33,848 nt of DNA from a virus. Shown one piece after another: positions 1 through 5,536 of the stretch. Within the stretch, counting starts at the first letter, position 1; every line of letters begins with the position of its first letter. Below the pieces are notes generated by a model, which ran no database searches, was not told where the DNA came from, and saw nothing but the letters and a program-made list of their open reading frames with translations. The position numbers were made by a program, and so were the translations under genes. The stretch spans positions 1 through 33,848 of the IMG/VR virus record IMGVR_UViG_3300022602_000267. One strand, written 5' to 3'.

Positions 1-56
1 AAATCATAGGCACGGATAATATCACCAACTTTTGCAACTCCAGTAAATTTCAACAT
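1..56 (-). CDS. 5' end of a small phage protein, cut by the window edge
   Basis: Only the first 18 codons are present, reading MLKFTGVAKVGDIIRAYD before the window ends. The start is supported by an AGAGG ribosome binding site 6 bases upstream. The phrase GDIIRAYD resembles the opening of short conserved proteins I recall from marine T4-like phages, but nothing functional can be said. It is the first gene downstream of the promoter at 111-139, so it probably leads the next operon. Confidence 0.7.
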   Translation of the reverse strand, partial: MLKFTGVAKVGDIIRAYD

Positions 57-110
57 AAATCCTCTTTTTTGTGTTTTACTTTGAAAACTCTTTATAATCA
101 ATAATGTACC

Positions 111-139
111 ATTATAAAGGATGCCTGAAAAAACCACAA
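111..139 (-). promoter_or_regulatory. sigma-70-type promoter A
   Basis: On the minus strand a TTGTGG -35 box (134-139) and a perfect TATAAT -10 box (111-116) are 17 bases apart. The only gene downstream in the window is the partial one starting at 56. A 16-bp inverted repeat lies 17 bases upstream of the -35 box, the same spacing as at the promoter at 11425-11453. Confidence 0.75.
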
Positions 140-156
140 GCATTCTTTATAAAAGT

Positions 157-172
157 GTTGTACCGAAACAAC
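157..172. promoter_or_regulatory. 16-bp inverted-repeat operator-like element, copy A
   Basis: Minus-strand GTTGTTTCGGTACAAC: arms GTTGT and ACAAC around 6 bases. One of six copies in the window, all exactly 16 bp and all at junctions between operons. It is 15 bases past the stop of the upstream gene and 17 bases before promoter A. Confidence 0.7.
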
Positions 173-186
173 ACCATTATATTTTA

Positions 187-378
187 CTACCAACTGCGTA
201 CCGTAAAACATTCAATTTCCACAGATTCAGTTTCATCCAAATCTTCTGGTTTTATTTGACTTTCAGCATTACGAGCAAAAGCTACTGCCGCATCATTATT
301 ATCAAATACTGCCAGATTTGTCCAATCCCAACCAATCAATTCTTCAAAATGACCAGATTTTACCAAATATACTTCCAT
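187..378 (-). CDS. small hypothetical protein, 63 aa
   Basis: Not recognised. It is an acidic, probably cytosolic protein with no membrane segment; it opens MEVYLVKSGHFEEL and ends in FTVRSW. I chose the start at 378 because GGAG lies 6 bases upstream and the upstream gene ends in the same bases (TAATG overlap). A start 12 bases further up has no ribosome binding site. It is the last gene of the compact early operon that runs down from about 1.2 kb, and it ends just before the inverted repeat at 157-172. Confidence 0.75.
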   Translation of the reverse strand: MEVYLVKSGHFEELIGWDWTNLAVFDNNDAAVAFARNAESQIKPEDLDETESVEIECFTVRSW

Positions 379-575
379 TATGCTCTCCATGAAGCGTCAT
401 CAATTAATTGCTCTTCGATTTGGTCAAAGGCATCCAATGCATCAATAATACAAGAGTCGGCGCAGCTCATCTGACTCTCAACATCTTCCAAACCATTTTC
501 ACAAGCATAATGATAAACATCAGATAATAATGCCTGTGCTGTTTTCAGCTTTTCAACCATTTCTTGATTAATCAT
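378..575 (-). CDS. small acidic helical hypothetical protein, 65 aa
   Basis: Not recognised. The sequence is mostly predicted helix, with three Cys (two in a CADSC cluster near residue 38) and an acidic C-terminal third. The start at 575 is preferred over 605: GGAG lies 6 bases upstream, and the ATG overlaps the TAA of the preceding gene by 8 bases (ATGATTAA). Its own stop overlaps the next start. Such tight coupling suggests translation as part of one early transcript. Confidence 0.75.
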   Translation of the reverse strand: MINQEMVEKLKTAQALLSDVYHYACENGLEDVESQMSCADSCIIDALDAFDQIEEQLIDDASWRA

Positions 576-795
576 CGTTTTCTCCAAATACTGTTGAAAT
601 ATCACGCTCTACCAATTCTGTTTCCAATTCTTCATCGGTATAAGCATTATAACCTTTAAAACCACCAGTTAGTATTTCTGATAAAAAGAATTCATCATTA
701 TATTCACCTTTGGCGGTTAAAATAGTATTAATATCATCATTTACCAATGTTTCAATGGCATTATCCCGCCATGTAGGATTAAACGACATAACCAT
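568..795 (-). CDS. small acidic hypothetical protein, 75 aa
   Basis: Not recognised. An acidic protein with a run of Glu, Asp and Thr in its second half (YTDEELETELVERD) and no membrane segment. GAGG lies 8 bases upstream of the ATG, and the stop of the preceding gene is 3 bases upstream (TAATAATG). A second in-frame ATG at 789 is possible but further from the ribosome binding site. Confidence 0.75.
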   Translation of the reverse strand: MVMSFNPTWRDNAIETLVNDDINTILTAKGEYNDEFFLSEILTGGFKGYNAYTDEELETELVERDISTVFGENDD

Positions 796-797
796 TA

Positions 798-1097
798 TTA
801 TACCTCTTCCATTCTATTCAAATATTGTTCTAAATGGTCACGGACTCTATTATCTTCTGCTGAATAGAATACATAATCACCCATTTCATGCCGATATTCA
901 GAATCAACATACTCAAAACCACCATAATACTGTAAGGTACGGTCGTTTGACTTATAAACACCAATACAATCTGGTGATACAAATAGTTTACCGCAACGAT
1001 TATCAAGACCTAATTGCTTCGCAGGCACTTGACCCATATTAACCACATAATTCTCAGTTAATTCTGTTACCTCATCAATCAATTCAAATAAATCCAT
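798..1097 (-). CDS. hypothetical protein, 99 aa
   Basis: Not recognised. A soluble mixed protein with a helical N-terminus (MDLFELIDEVTELTENY), a central segment with two Cys (CGKLFVSPDC) and many Tyr and aromatic residues in the second half. AAGG precedes the start by 10 bases, and the stop of the upstream 39-aa gene is one base away. Part of the early operon of small genes. Confidence 0.75.
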   Translation of the reverse strand: MDLFELIDEVTELTENYVVNMGQVPAKQLGLDNRCGKLFVSPDCIGVYKSNDRTLQYYGGFEYVDSEYRHEMGDYVFYSAEDNRVRDHLEQYLNRMEEV

Positions 1098-1098
1098 A

Positions 1099-1218
1099 TT
1101 ATTCTACCTTCTCAATACCAAGGATAATACCTTGAGTTATATAAACATGATTAGAATATTCTATTGCTAATTCTAACGATTCCCAAACTTCACCACCACA
1201 ACAATATACTGGTTCCAT
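1099..1218 (-). CDS. very small hypothetical protein, 39 aa
   Basis: Open frame of 39 codons starting MEPVYCCGGEVWESLELA and ending GIEKVE. GGAG lies 5 bases before the ATG and the TAA is one base before the next start, so it fits exactly between its neighbours. The CC pair near the N-terminus may bind metal or form a disulfide, but there is no second pair. Function unknown. Confidence 0.65.
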   Translation of the reverse strand: MEPVYCCGGEVWESLELAIEYSNHVYITQGIILGIEKVE

Positions 1219-1247
1219 ATAATCTCCTTAGTATTCACTTACATAAT

Positions 1248-1264
1248 CTTACTAATAACCACTA
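1248..1264. repeat. 17-bp repeat, copy 1 (second copy at 4235-4251)
   Basis: CTTACTAATAACCACTA occurs here and again at 4235-4251. In both places it is followed 6 to 19 bases later by AATGGTTAYTATAA, which pairs with the AATAACCA part and could form a weak hairpin. Both copies sit in a short non-coding gap of the early region. No U-tract follows on either strand. Confidence 0.55.
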
Positions 1265-1285
1265 TATTGAATGGTTACTATAAAA

Positions 1286-1477
1286 CTACGGTGTAATAAA
1301 TTCTTTGGTTAATACGGATACAATCTTTTCCAATGATACATGGCGCCTTCTTTCCAATTTCTTTTCATTATACAATGCCACCGCTTTGTCATAATTGGAC
1401 ATTGATTTAATATCATTACAACCAAACTTAGGATCATACCAACTAACCTCATACCTAACATTTTTAAATGTTTTCAT
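1286..1477 (-). CDS. small basic hypothetical protein, 63 aa
   Basis: Not recognised. A basic protein (run ending KKLERRRHVSLEKI) that may bind nucleic acid or nucleotide. The start overlaps the stop of the preceding gene by ATGA and an AAGG lies 6 bases upstream. The opening YEVSWYDPKFGCNDIKSMSNYDKAVALYNE has the look of short phage proteins that pair a beta hairpin with a helix. It is followed by the non-coding stretch with the 17-bp repeat. Confidence 0.75.
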   Translation of the reverse strand: MKTFKNVRYEVSWYDPKFGCNDIKSMSNYDKAVALYNEKKLERRRHVSLEKIVSVLTKEFITP

Positions 1478-1653
1478 AGTACCTTATCAATAATAGGTTG
1501 CACATCACCTTCCAGAATCTCATAATTCCAATCGGTGATATCCTCACCACGATTGAATTGCTCCCATATTGATTCTGCAACCCATGCCAGTTTATCGGCA
1601 TCTTCCACAACCATTTCAATGGTTAATCTTACTTTTTTGTAACCTGTGCTCAT
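1474..1653 (-). CDS. small hypothetical protein, 59 aa
   Basis: Not recognised. Acidic, soluble, with a predicted strand-helix order: TGYKKVRLTIEMVVEDADKL then a Trp-rich helix (WVAESIWEQF). The start at 1653 is chosen because GAGG lies 10 bases upstream and the TAA of the preceding gene is one base away. An upstream in-frame start at 1695 lies inside the preceding gene without a ribosome binding site. Confidence 0.75.
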   Translation of the reverse strand: MSTGYKKVRLTIEMVVEDADKLAWVAESIWEQFNRGEDITDWNYEILEGDVQPIIDKVL

Positions 1654-1654
1654 A

Positions 1655-2437
1655 TTAAGCTGCCTCTTGAATTTTAATAGTATACTGATAATCACCGACT
1701 GGATATTTTACGAAACCAGTCATATCTTTTTTTGCCTTGCCTTTAGCATATAGACCGATAATCGAATTCTTTGGATCAAGAAAGCGTAAATCACTTTCAT
1801 CACCATTAAATACAGTCATATTATGATTAAAGAATTTCTTAGGCATTTCAGTACCTTTCTTGATACCAAATACCACGGCAATATTATAACCTTGATTAAC
1901 CGCTTCTTTACAATCTAAGTAATTACCATCTGCCATACTGAAGGTTAAATGATAATTGGTAATGCCTTGAGTTTTACGACCTAATACCTTGGTATAATCA
2001 TAAAACTGCAAGAAACCAAAAGCTGAGAATATGTTAGTATATACTACATTACCCATTTTAACTGGATACTTTTCCCATGATATATCGGAAGTACCATTTA
2101 AACGAATAACTGGAACTAAACCTGCTTTGGCAGATTGCTTAATCGCCAATGTAATATCTTTTGCCAATAGATGCATAAAGGTATCACGGTCATTATAGAA
2201 TAACTTGGTTTTACGGATTCTTGCCTGCTGAATAGTATTAGTATTCTCGCCTTTTTTGAACATACCGCCACGACCAGCAGTATTCAAGCAAGAAGCAATG
2301 CAACCTGCTGTCGCTTTTGGACAGGTATTATGACCTGATAATGATGCAGGTGCTAAATGAAGAATATAGGTATTATAACCCATTGCTTCGCCTTTCAAGG
2401 TTTTTGGATTACCTTGTGATAATAACTTTAAACTCAT
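1655..2437 (-). CDS. GP88-like phage protein of unknown function, 260 aa
   Basis: Resembles the phage family called GP88 (gene product 88), known from mycobacteriophage and many other phages and not characterised biochemically. Recognisable stretches are LAPASLSGHNTCPKATAGC near the N-terminus, then IASCLNTAGRGG, RKTKLFYNDRDTF and PVIRLNGTSDISWEK. The clustered Cys (C-x7-C-x3-C) could bind a metal or Fe-S cluster, which is my inference. The start at 2437 follows a GAGAAAG site and lies downstream of a promoter at 2496-2523; the longer frame to 2482 begins upstream of the probable transcript and has no ribosome binding site. First gene of the operon that runs to about 190. Confidence 0.7.
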   Translation of the reverse strand: MSLKLLSQGNPKTLKGEAMGYNTYILHLAPASLSGHNTCPKATAGCIASCLNTAGRGGMFKKGENTNTIQQARIRKTKLFYNDRDTFMHLLAKDITLAIKQSAKAGLVPVIRLNGTSDISWEKYPVKMGNVVYTNIFSAFGFLQFYDYTKVLGRKTQGITNYHLTFSMADGNYLDCKEAVNQGYNIAVVFGIKKGTEMPKKFFNHNMTVFNGDESDLRFLDPKNSIIGLYAKGKAKKDMTGFVKYPVGDYQYTIKIQEAA

Positions 2438-2468
2438 AATATAAACTTTCTCAAAAATTACAATCGAG

Positions 2469-2482
2469 GTGCAAAATTGCAC
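2469..2482. promoter_or_regulatory. short palindrome in the leader of the GP88-like operon
   Basis: GTGCAA and TTGCAC separated by two bases. It lies about 14 bases downstream of the -10 box, where a bound protein could block transcription, or the RNA could fold as a 6-bp hairpin. Confidence 0.4.
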
Positions 2483-2495
2483 ATTTCAAACACCT

Positions 2496-2523
2496 ATTAT
2501 ACAGGCATTAGAATGAACCACAA
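2496..2523 (-). promoter_or_regulatory. sigma-70-type promoter B
   Basis: Perfect TATAAT -10 box (minus strand, 2496-2501) with a TTGTGG -35 box (2518-2523) 16 bases upstream; TTGATT at 2522-2527 is a weaker alternative at 20 bases. It drives the GP88-like gene and the small genes after it. The -35 sequence TTGTGG is the same as in promoter A. Confidence 0.65.
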
Positions 2524-2572
2524 TCAAATTGGCACATTCCAATACGGTTTCTCTGCCGAAAAACCATAATGT

Positions 2573-2588
2573 GTTGTATCGGAACAAC
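2573..2588. promoter_or_regulatory. 16-bp inverted-repeat operator-like element, copy B
   Basis: Minus-strand GTTGTTCCGATACAAC, arms GTTGT/ACAAC. It begins 3 bases after the stop of the upstream 47-aa gene and lies 49 bases before the -35 box of promoter B, farther than at promoters A, D and E. Confidence 0.65.
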
Positions 2589-2591
2589 GAC

Positions 2592-2735
2592 TTAATCCTT
2601 AATACATTCAACCAAGTAACCATTACCTTCCATTTTGGATAATAATGCTTTAATCGTTTTATCCATCATATTAGATAATGGATAATACTCGGTTCTAAAT
2701 CCAACCTTACTGCAAACAAATGTATAACCTTTCAT
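2592..2735 (-). CDS. very small hypothetical protein, 47 aa
   Basis: Open frame of 47 codons, starting MKGYTFVCSKVGFRTEYY and ending LVECIKD. AAGGG lies 5 bases before the ATG, and the ATG overlaps the stop of the preceding membrane-protein gene (ATGA). The order of a beta-rich start, a helix (MMDKTIKALLSKME) and a short strand looks like a compact single domain. Function unknown. Last gene of its operon, followed at once by the inverted repeat at 2573-2588. Confidence 0.65.
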   Translation of the reverse strand: MKGYTFVCSKVGFRTEYYPLSNMMDKTIKALLSKMEGNGYLVECIKD

Positions 2736-2845
2736 AATACCCTTTCTACTTTAATATTACCAGACATTACCTTAAACTGATTATCAATATCACTAAAATG
2801 ATAAGATAATAGTATAATCAAACAAACAATAATAACTTTATCCAT
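2732..2845 (-). CDS. very small predicted membrane protein, 37 aa
   Basis: Open frame of 37 codons, starting MDKVIIVCLIILLSYHFS. Residues 3 to 16 form one hydrophobic stretch that could be a membrane anchor, followed by a polar tail. Its ATG lies inside the end of the upstream gene and its stop overlaps the next ATG (ATGA). There is no good ribosome binding site, so translation would depend on coupling to the upstream gene. Function unknown. Confidence 0.5.
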   Translation of the reverse strand: MDKVIIVCLIILLSYHFSDIDNQFKVMSGNIKVERVL

Positions 2846-3020
2846 TATCTAATTCCATTTCAATATCCATCCAATTATGGAATTCTTCATTATAGGCAAT
2901 GGGATCCATTTCCTTCAATATATCAGAAGGAGAAAATGATATACCAGCAATAACTACATCACCATGCTGATTATCAAAATAATAGTTAAAATCTTCAACC
3001 AAACGCTTCATACTGCTCAT
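2838..3020 (-). CDS. small acidic hypothetical protein, 60 aa
   Basis: Not recognised. An acidic protein ending in WMDIEMELDNG, with aromatic-rich N-terminal part FNYYFDNQHGDVVIAGISFS. AGGAG lies 4 bases before the ATG, one of the best ribosome binding sites in this region, followed by the ATTATG pattern seen before many early genes here. It overlaps the preceding 30-codon gene by ATGA and the next gene by 8 bases. Confidence 0.75.
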   Translation of the reverse strand: MSSMKRLVEDFNYYFDNQHGDVVIAGISFSPSDILKEMDPIAYNEEFHNWMDIEMELDNG

Positions 3021-3109
3021 AATACTCCTTTAATCAATTTAGATAATGACCTCTTAACCTTATAAGAGAATCCAATAATGAAATACTTAACTAACTGAAA
3101 ATTGCTCAT
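3017..3109 (-). CDS. very small basic hypothetical protein, 30 aa
   Basis: Open frame of 30 codons, MSNFQLVKYFIIGFSYKVKR followed by SLSKLIKGVL. Strongly basic and amphipathic. AAGG lies 8 bases before the ATG and the stop overlaps the next start by ATGA. The frame fits exactly between two genes, which argues that it is translated. Function unknown; it could be a small membrane-active or inhibitor peptide, which is speculation. Confidence 0.5.
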   Translation of the reverse strand: MSNFQLVKYFIIGFSYKVKRSLSKLIKGVL

Positions 3110-3120
3110 ATAATACCTTT

Positions 3121-3561
3121 TTATAATAAACCACTAATAATACTGCCTGCTGAATTATTCATAATGCTACGATATAATTCACCTTTAATTCTTTTTACCA
3201 ATTCCGAACGATTATTCCATGACCTCATAAAGGATAATGGTGATGCATCATGATTATTACCATAATAAATCCATTCTCTACCATGATTATAGTTTACTTT
3301 ATATTCTTTACCTTTTAAGTTAATTATAGTGGGATTAAATAAACTCTTAATATCTGCCTCCACTTTAGTAACCATTGGAATATATTCAGAATGGATTATA
3401 GTATAATCTAATGGTGTAGATTGACTTAATCCCGCCATTCTATTATTCGGTGTCTTTTTAGTAATACCGATTTTAATCCAACCTGGCATACTCTTATTAA
3501 AAGCAATATAAAAATAACCATTATTCCTTTTAGATAATAGATTATGCTTTGAATTTCTCAT
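3121..3561 (-). CDS. T5orf172/GIY-YIG-type protein, 146 aa
   Basis: The N-terminal part matches the T5orf172 (MUG113-like) branch of the GIY-YIG nuclease fold: GYFYIAFNKSMPGWIKIGIT, then the Arg of NNRMAGLSQSTPLDY, then EADIKSLFNP. In this family the first Tyr pair and the Arg form the active site. I start at the ATG at 3561, 2 bases after the stop of the preceding gene; upstream TTG codons are possible. Unlike the homing endonuclease at 15149 it is on the coding strand of the operon and has no NUMOD motif. Its role may be DNA binding or nicking in early infection; this is inferred from the family only. Confidence 0.7.
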   Translation of the reverse strand: MRNSKHNLLSKRNNGYFYIAFNKSMPGWIKIGITKKTPNNRMAGLSQSTPLDYTIIHSEYIPMVTKVEADIKSLFNPTIINLKGKEYKVNYNHGREWIYYGNNHDASPLSFMRSWNNRSELVKRIKGELYRSIMNNSAGSIISGLL

Positions 3562-3563
3562 AA

Positions 3564-3710
3564 TCAATGACCACAAGCAGATAGAAAACGGTTAATATCA
3601 AATAACCGATTATCATTTTTAAACTGAACCGCCATATCAGAACATAATTGAAATGGTGCTTTATTCTCAAATAATACTCTTGCCAACATAATATAATGCT
3701 TTTTACTCAT
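3564..3710 (-). CDS. small hypothetical protein, 48 aa
   Basis: Open frame of 48 codons, MSKKHYIMLARVLFENKAPF at the start and INRFLSACGH at the end. Short proteins with this pattern, a helical start and an ending with F-x2-ACG, are common in phages and plasmids but uncharacterised. GGAG lies 5 bases before the ATG, which overlaps the stop of the sigma-like gene (ATGA). Confidence 0.7.
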   Translation of the reverse strand: MSKKHYIMLARVLFENKAPFQLCSDMAVQFKNDNRLFDINRFLSACGH

Positions 3711-4009
3711 AATCTCTCCGTATCAAATAATTTACTTTTAATAACTCTATAATACTGACCATTCATCCATACCATTTTCTCATATGATAATGCACGGATA
3801 ATAGTCCTTATTGACCTATTGTATATCTGAATAATACGAGAACCAGATATACCATAATCTTTACCTAAATCTTTATTAGTACCATTATCAAGAATATAGT
3901 GCAATACAATACTATAATCTCTCTCAGATAATACTTCCTGAGCTATATCTAATACCTCATGGCATAATACGATATTATCCAAATCGTTATCTTCCACTAT
4001 ATTGCTCAT
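3707..4009 (-). CDS. sigma-70 region 4-like transcription protein, 100 aa
   Basis: Residues about 27 to 75 read as a sigma-70 region 4 helix-turn-helix: LSERDYSIVLHYILDNGTNK, then LGKDYGISGSRIIQIYNRSI, matching the S-x-x-R-I-x-Q-I signature used to read -35 boxes. There is no region 2, so it cannot be a full sigma factor. It may replace or compete with host region 4 on the beta flap, as T4 gp33 does structurally, or act as a small DNA-bound activator. GGAG lies 8 bases before the ATG. First gene after the non-coding stretch 4010-4307, so it probably has its own promoter there. Confidence 0.7.
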   Translation of the reverse strand: MSNIVEDNDLDNIVLCHEVLDIAQEVLSERDYSIVLHYILDNGTNKDLGKDYGISGSRIIQIYNRSIRTIIRALSYEKMVWMNGQYYRVIKSKLFDTERL

Positions 4010-4118
4010 AATGATGCTCCGTATATTACTTTAAAATCTATTCTATATTACTTTTGGTTATATGTCGCTATAATGGTCGGGATATAGGTGCTCTCGAATG
4101 GTCTTAGTTTTCATTTCA

Positions 4119-4148
4119 GATTATCCTAGATTATCCTAGTTAATCCTG
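4119..4148. repeat. three tandem 10-bp repeats
   Basis: Plus strand: AGATTATCCT, AGATTATCCT, AGTTAATCCT, head to tail with no gap. A 10-bp period puts each unit on the same face of the helix, as expected for cooperative protein binding. It lies between the possible promoter at 4180-4207 and the sigma-like gene. Confidence 0.6.
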
Positions 4149-4179
4149 GAAGATTTTCCGAGCCATTCTGAGATATTCT

Positions 4180-4207
4180 ATAATACCATAATAACTAATA
4201 TAATCAA
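4180..4207 (-). promoter_or_regulatory. possible sigma-70-type promoter before the sigma-like gene
   Basis: Minus-strand TTGATT (4202-4207) and TATTAT (4180-4185), 16 bases apart. Weaker than the other promoters in the window, and two overlapping hairpins cover its -35 side. Confidence 0.35.
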
Positions 4208-4234
4208 ATAGTTATGATAAAACCATAACGATAA

Positions 4235-4251
4235 CTTACTAATAACCACTA
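4235..4251. repeat. 17-bp repeat, copy 2 (first copy at 1248-1264)
   Basis: CTTACTAATAACCACTA, identical to 1248-1264, followed by AATGGTTATTATAA at 4270-4283. Here the pairing arms AATAACCA and TGGTTATT are exact complements, about 22 bases apart. Confidence 0.55.
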
Positions 4252-4307
4252 AGCGTATCTGAGCACCTTAATGGTTATTATAATATATCGATATTATCTC
4301 TATACTA

Positions 4308-4529
4308 TTATGAAGCTAATTTGGCATTCAGTTTAGCGAGTTTTTCTTCAGCTGCTTTAATCTGCGCTAATACCTTATTCTTTTTCTCTTGCTCTTTTTG
4401 CTTCTTGGTTAATGCAATAATACGCTTATTGGTAATAGTATCTTCCTTAATCATTTCACGGAGAGATTTAACCAATGAACGCTTGTCGGATAATGATAAT
4501 GATTGGATGGTGTCGATAAATGTAGTCAT
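4308..4529 (-). CDS. small coiled-coil protein, 73 aa
   Basis: Residues 1 to 25 form a short helical domain (MTTFIDTIQSLSLSDKRSLV); residues about 35 to 73 are a Lys/Glu/Ala-rich heptad pattern predicted to form a coiled coil (KKQKEQEKKNKVLAQIKAAE). The start at 4529 follows a GAAAG site; the longer frame to 4586 begins at a TTG inside the preceding gene. It shares the phrase TNKRII and the underlying 17 bases with the next gene upstream. A role in DNA or RNA binding by oligomers is a guess. Confidence 0.7.
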   Translation of the reverse strand: MTTFIDTIQSLSLSDKRSLVKSLREMIKEDTITNKRIIALTKKQKEQEKKNKVLAQIKAAEEKLAKLNAKLAS

Positions 4530-4578
4530 ATAATGCTTTCTATAATAAATGGTAAATGTAAATGGTACAGCTTGATAA

Positions 4579-4923
4579 TTAAGCAAATCTGCGATATAAT
4601 CTAATACCAGCTTTTGCGCCTCTTACTGCTTTACTGGTTAATCGGTCGCTTTTAGTGGTAATAATACGACCACCATTATTGAGATAATCCAGAATATCGT
4701 GCTGGATGGCAATATCTTGGATAATACGCTTATTGGTTACTGGTTTATCATATTGCTTACCAGTAAAGGCTTTAGCGATATTATTAGCCACGATATACTC
4801 ATTATCCATAATGGCAGCTTTTTTGGCAGCAGCTTTTTCCTTACGCTTAATAGAGGATATATCCTGATTAACTCGGGATAATAACTGCTTTAATTCAATA
4901 ATAGATAATCCAGATAAATCCAT
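4579..4923 (-). CDS. protein with H-NS-like N-terminal oligomerisation segment, 114 aa
   Basis: The opening MDLSGLSIIELKQLLSRVNQ and the following KRKEKAAAKKAAI resemble the N-terminal dimerisation helices of H-NS-family nucleoid proteins of the BpH3 type (M-D-L-S-x-L-S-x-x-E-L-K). The C-terminal half is basic (DRLTSKAVRGAKAGIRLYRR) but does not show the H-NS DNA-binding loop. It could form mixed oligomers with host H-NS-like proteins, relieving silencing, or be an unrelated coiled coil. The start codon is preceded only by a weak GAGA 16 bases up. Residue run VTNKRIIQD repeats in the next gene. Confidence 0.6.
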   Translation of the reverse strand: MDLSGLSIIELKQLLSRVNQDISSIKRKEKAAAKKAAIMDNEYIVANNIAKAFTGKQYDKPVTNKRIIQDIAIQHDILDYLNNGGRIITTKSDRLTSKAVRGAKAGIRLYRRFA

Positions 4924-4971
4924 AATAATAATATAATCTCAATAATAATAATAGTTAATAATACTGCTTGA

Positions 4972-5325
4972 TTATAGGTGCTGTCCTTGTACAGGGCTGT
5001 CTCTAAGCGCATCTCGATAAAACTCTTTAAAATCTTGTGCCAATTCTCTTCCGGACCACGCCCAAGTTTGACTGTCCCAATCGTCTGTTATCTCAGCTTC
5101 AAGTTTAGTACCCGGGGCTCGACCATGACTAAACCCTATACGAACAGTATGCTCAATTTGTTTATTAACCAACTTTGCAAATATTCTGCCATTGGGATTT
5201 GGATTAATTGTTACTTTATATCCGTGTTTTTCAGCAAACTGTATCGTTGGCTGTAAAAACTGGATTTTAGGATCAACAACACCAGCTTGGGCTGGAATAT
5301 CTTCCTTAATACGGCGATTTTTCAT
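4972..5325 (-). CDS. hypothetical protein, 117 aa
   Basis: Not recognised. A soluble protein with a basic start (MKNRRIKEDIPAQAGVV) and a Trp-containing acidic stretch (ITDDWDSQTWAWSGRELAQD). The pattern HTVRIGFSHGRAPGTKLEAE suggests a beta-rich core. AGGA lies 12 bases before the ATG. It is the first gene after promoter C (5386-5413), so probably leads the operon with the coiled-coil and H-NS-like genes. Confidence 0.75.
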   Translation of the reverse strand: MKNRRIKEDIPAQAGVVDPKIQFLQPTIQFAEKHGYKVTINPNPNGRIFAKLVNKQIEHTVRIGFSHGRAPGTKLEAEITDDWDSQTWAWSGRELAQDFKEFYRDALRDSPVQGQHL

Positions 5326-5385
5326 AATATAATATAATCCTAATAATGGCCGATTGCGGAATTGCTCTCGGACTCAATAAAAACC

Positions 5386-5413
5386 ATTGTACAGGTATTG
5401 GCGGATTGGTCAA
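5386..5413 (-). promoter_or_regulatory. sigma-70-type promoter C
   Basis: Minus-strand TTGACC (5408-5413) and TACAAT (5386-5391), 16 bases apart. Transcription would start near 5379, about 50 bases before the gene at 5325. Two copies of the 16-bp inverted repeat lie 59 and 123 bases upstream. Confidence 0.65.
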
Positions 5414-5472
5414 GCGGTATTTTGCGGATTGGCAGAGGAGAGCAGCTATTTTTGGTGCGTTGCCGGATGAGT

Positions 5473-5488
5473 GTTGTTTTGGAGCAAC
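5473..5488. promoter_or_regulatory. 16-bp inverted-repeat operator-like element, copy C2
   Basis: Minus-strand GTTGCTCCAAAACAAC. Identical to copy C1, 64 bases away, including flanking bases. It lies 59 bases upstream of the -35 box of promoter C. Confidence 0.65.
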
Positions 5489-5536
5489 GACTGTGGCAGA
5501 TTGGAGAGCAGCTTTGAGGCGCTCAGAGGTAAAAGT

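Larger units (their letters stand above)
4010..4307. other. non-coding stretch with several small repeats
   Basis: About 300 bases without a convincing gene. It holds three tandem 10-bp repeats (4119-4148), overlapping short hairpins (ATAACTA/TAGTTAT at 4191-4215; GTTATG/CATAAC at 4211-4229), a possible minus-strand promoter (4180-4207) and the second copy of the 17-bp repeat. An 18-codon minus frame starting MKTKTIREHLYPDHYSDI, near 4115, has an AGGA 8 bases upstream of its ATG; it may be a remnant of a small gene. Confidence 0.6.

Noticed and set aside
4056-4115. Minus-strand 18-codon frame MKTKTIREHLYPDHYSDI
   Set aside because: Too short to support by itself and its ribosome binding site is weak; kept only as a note in the non-coding entry.
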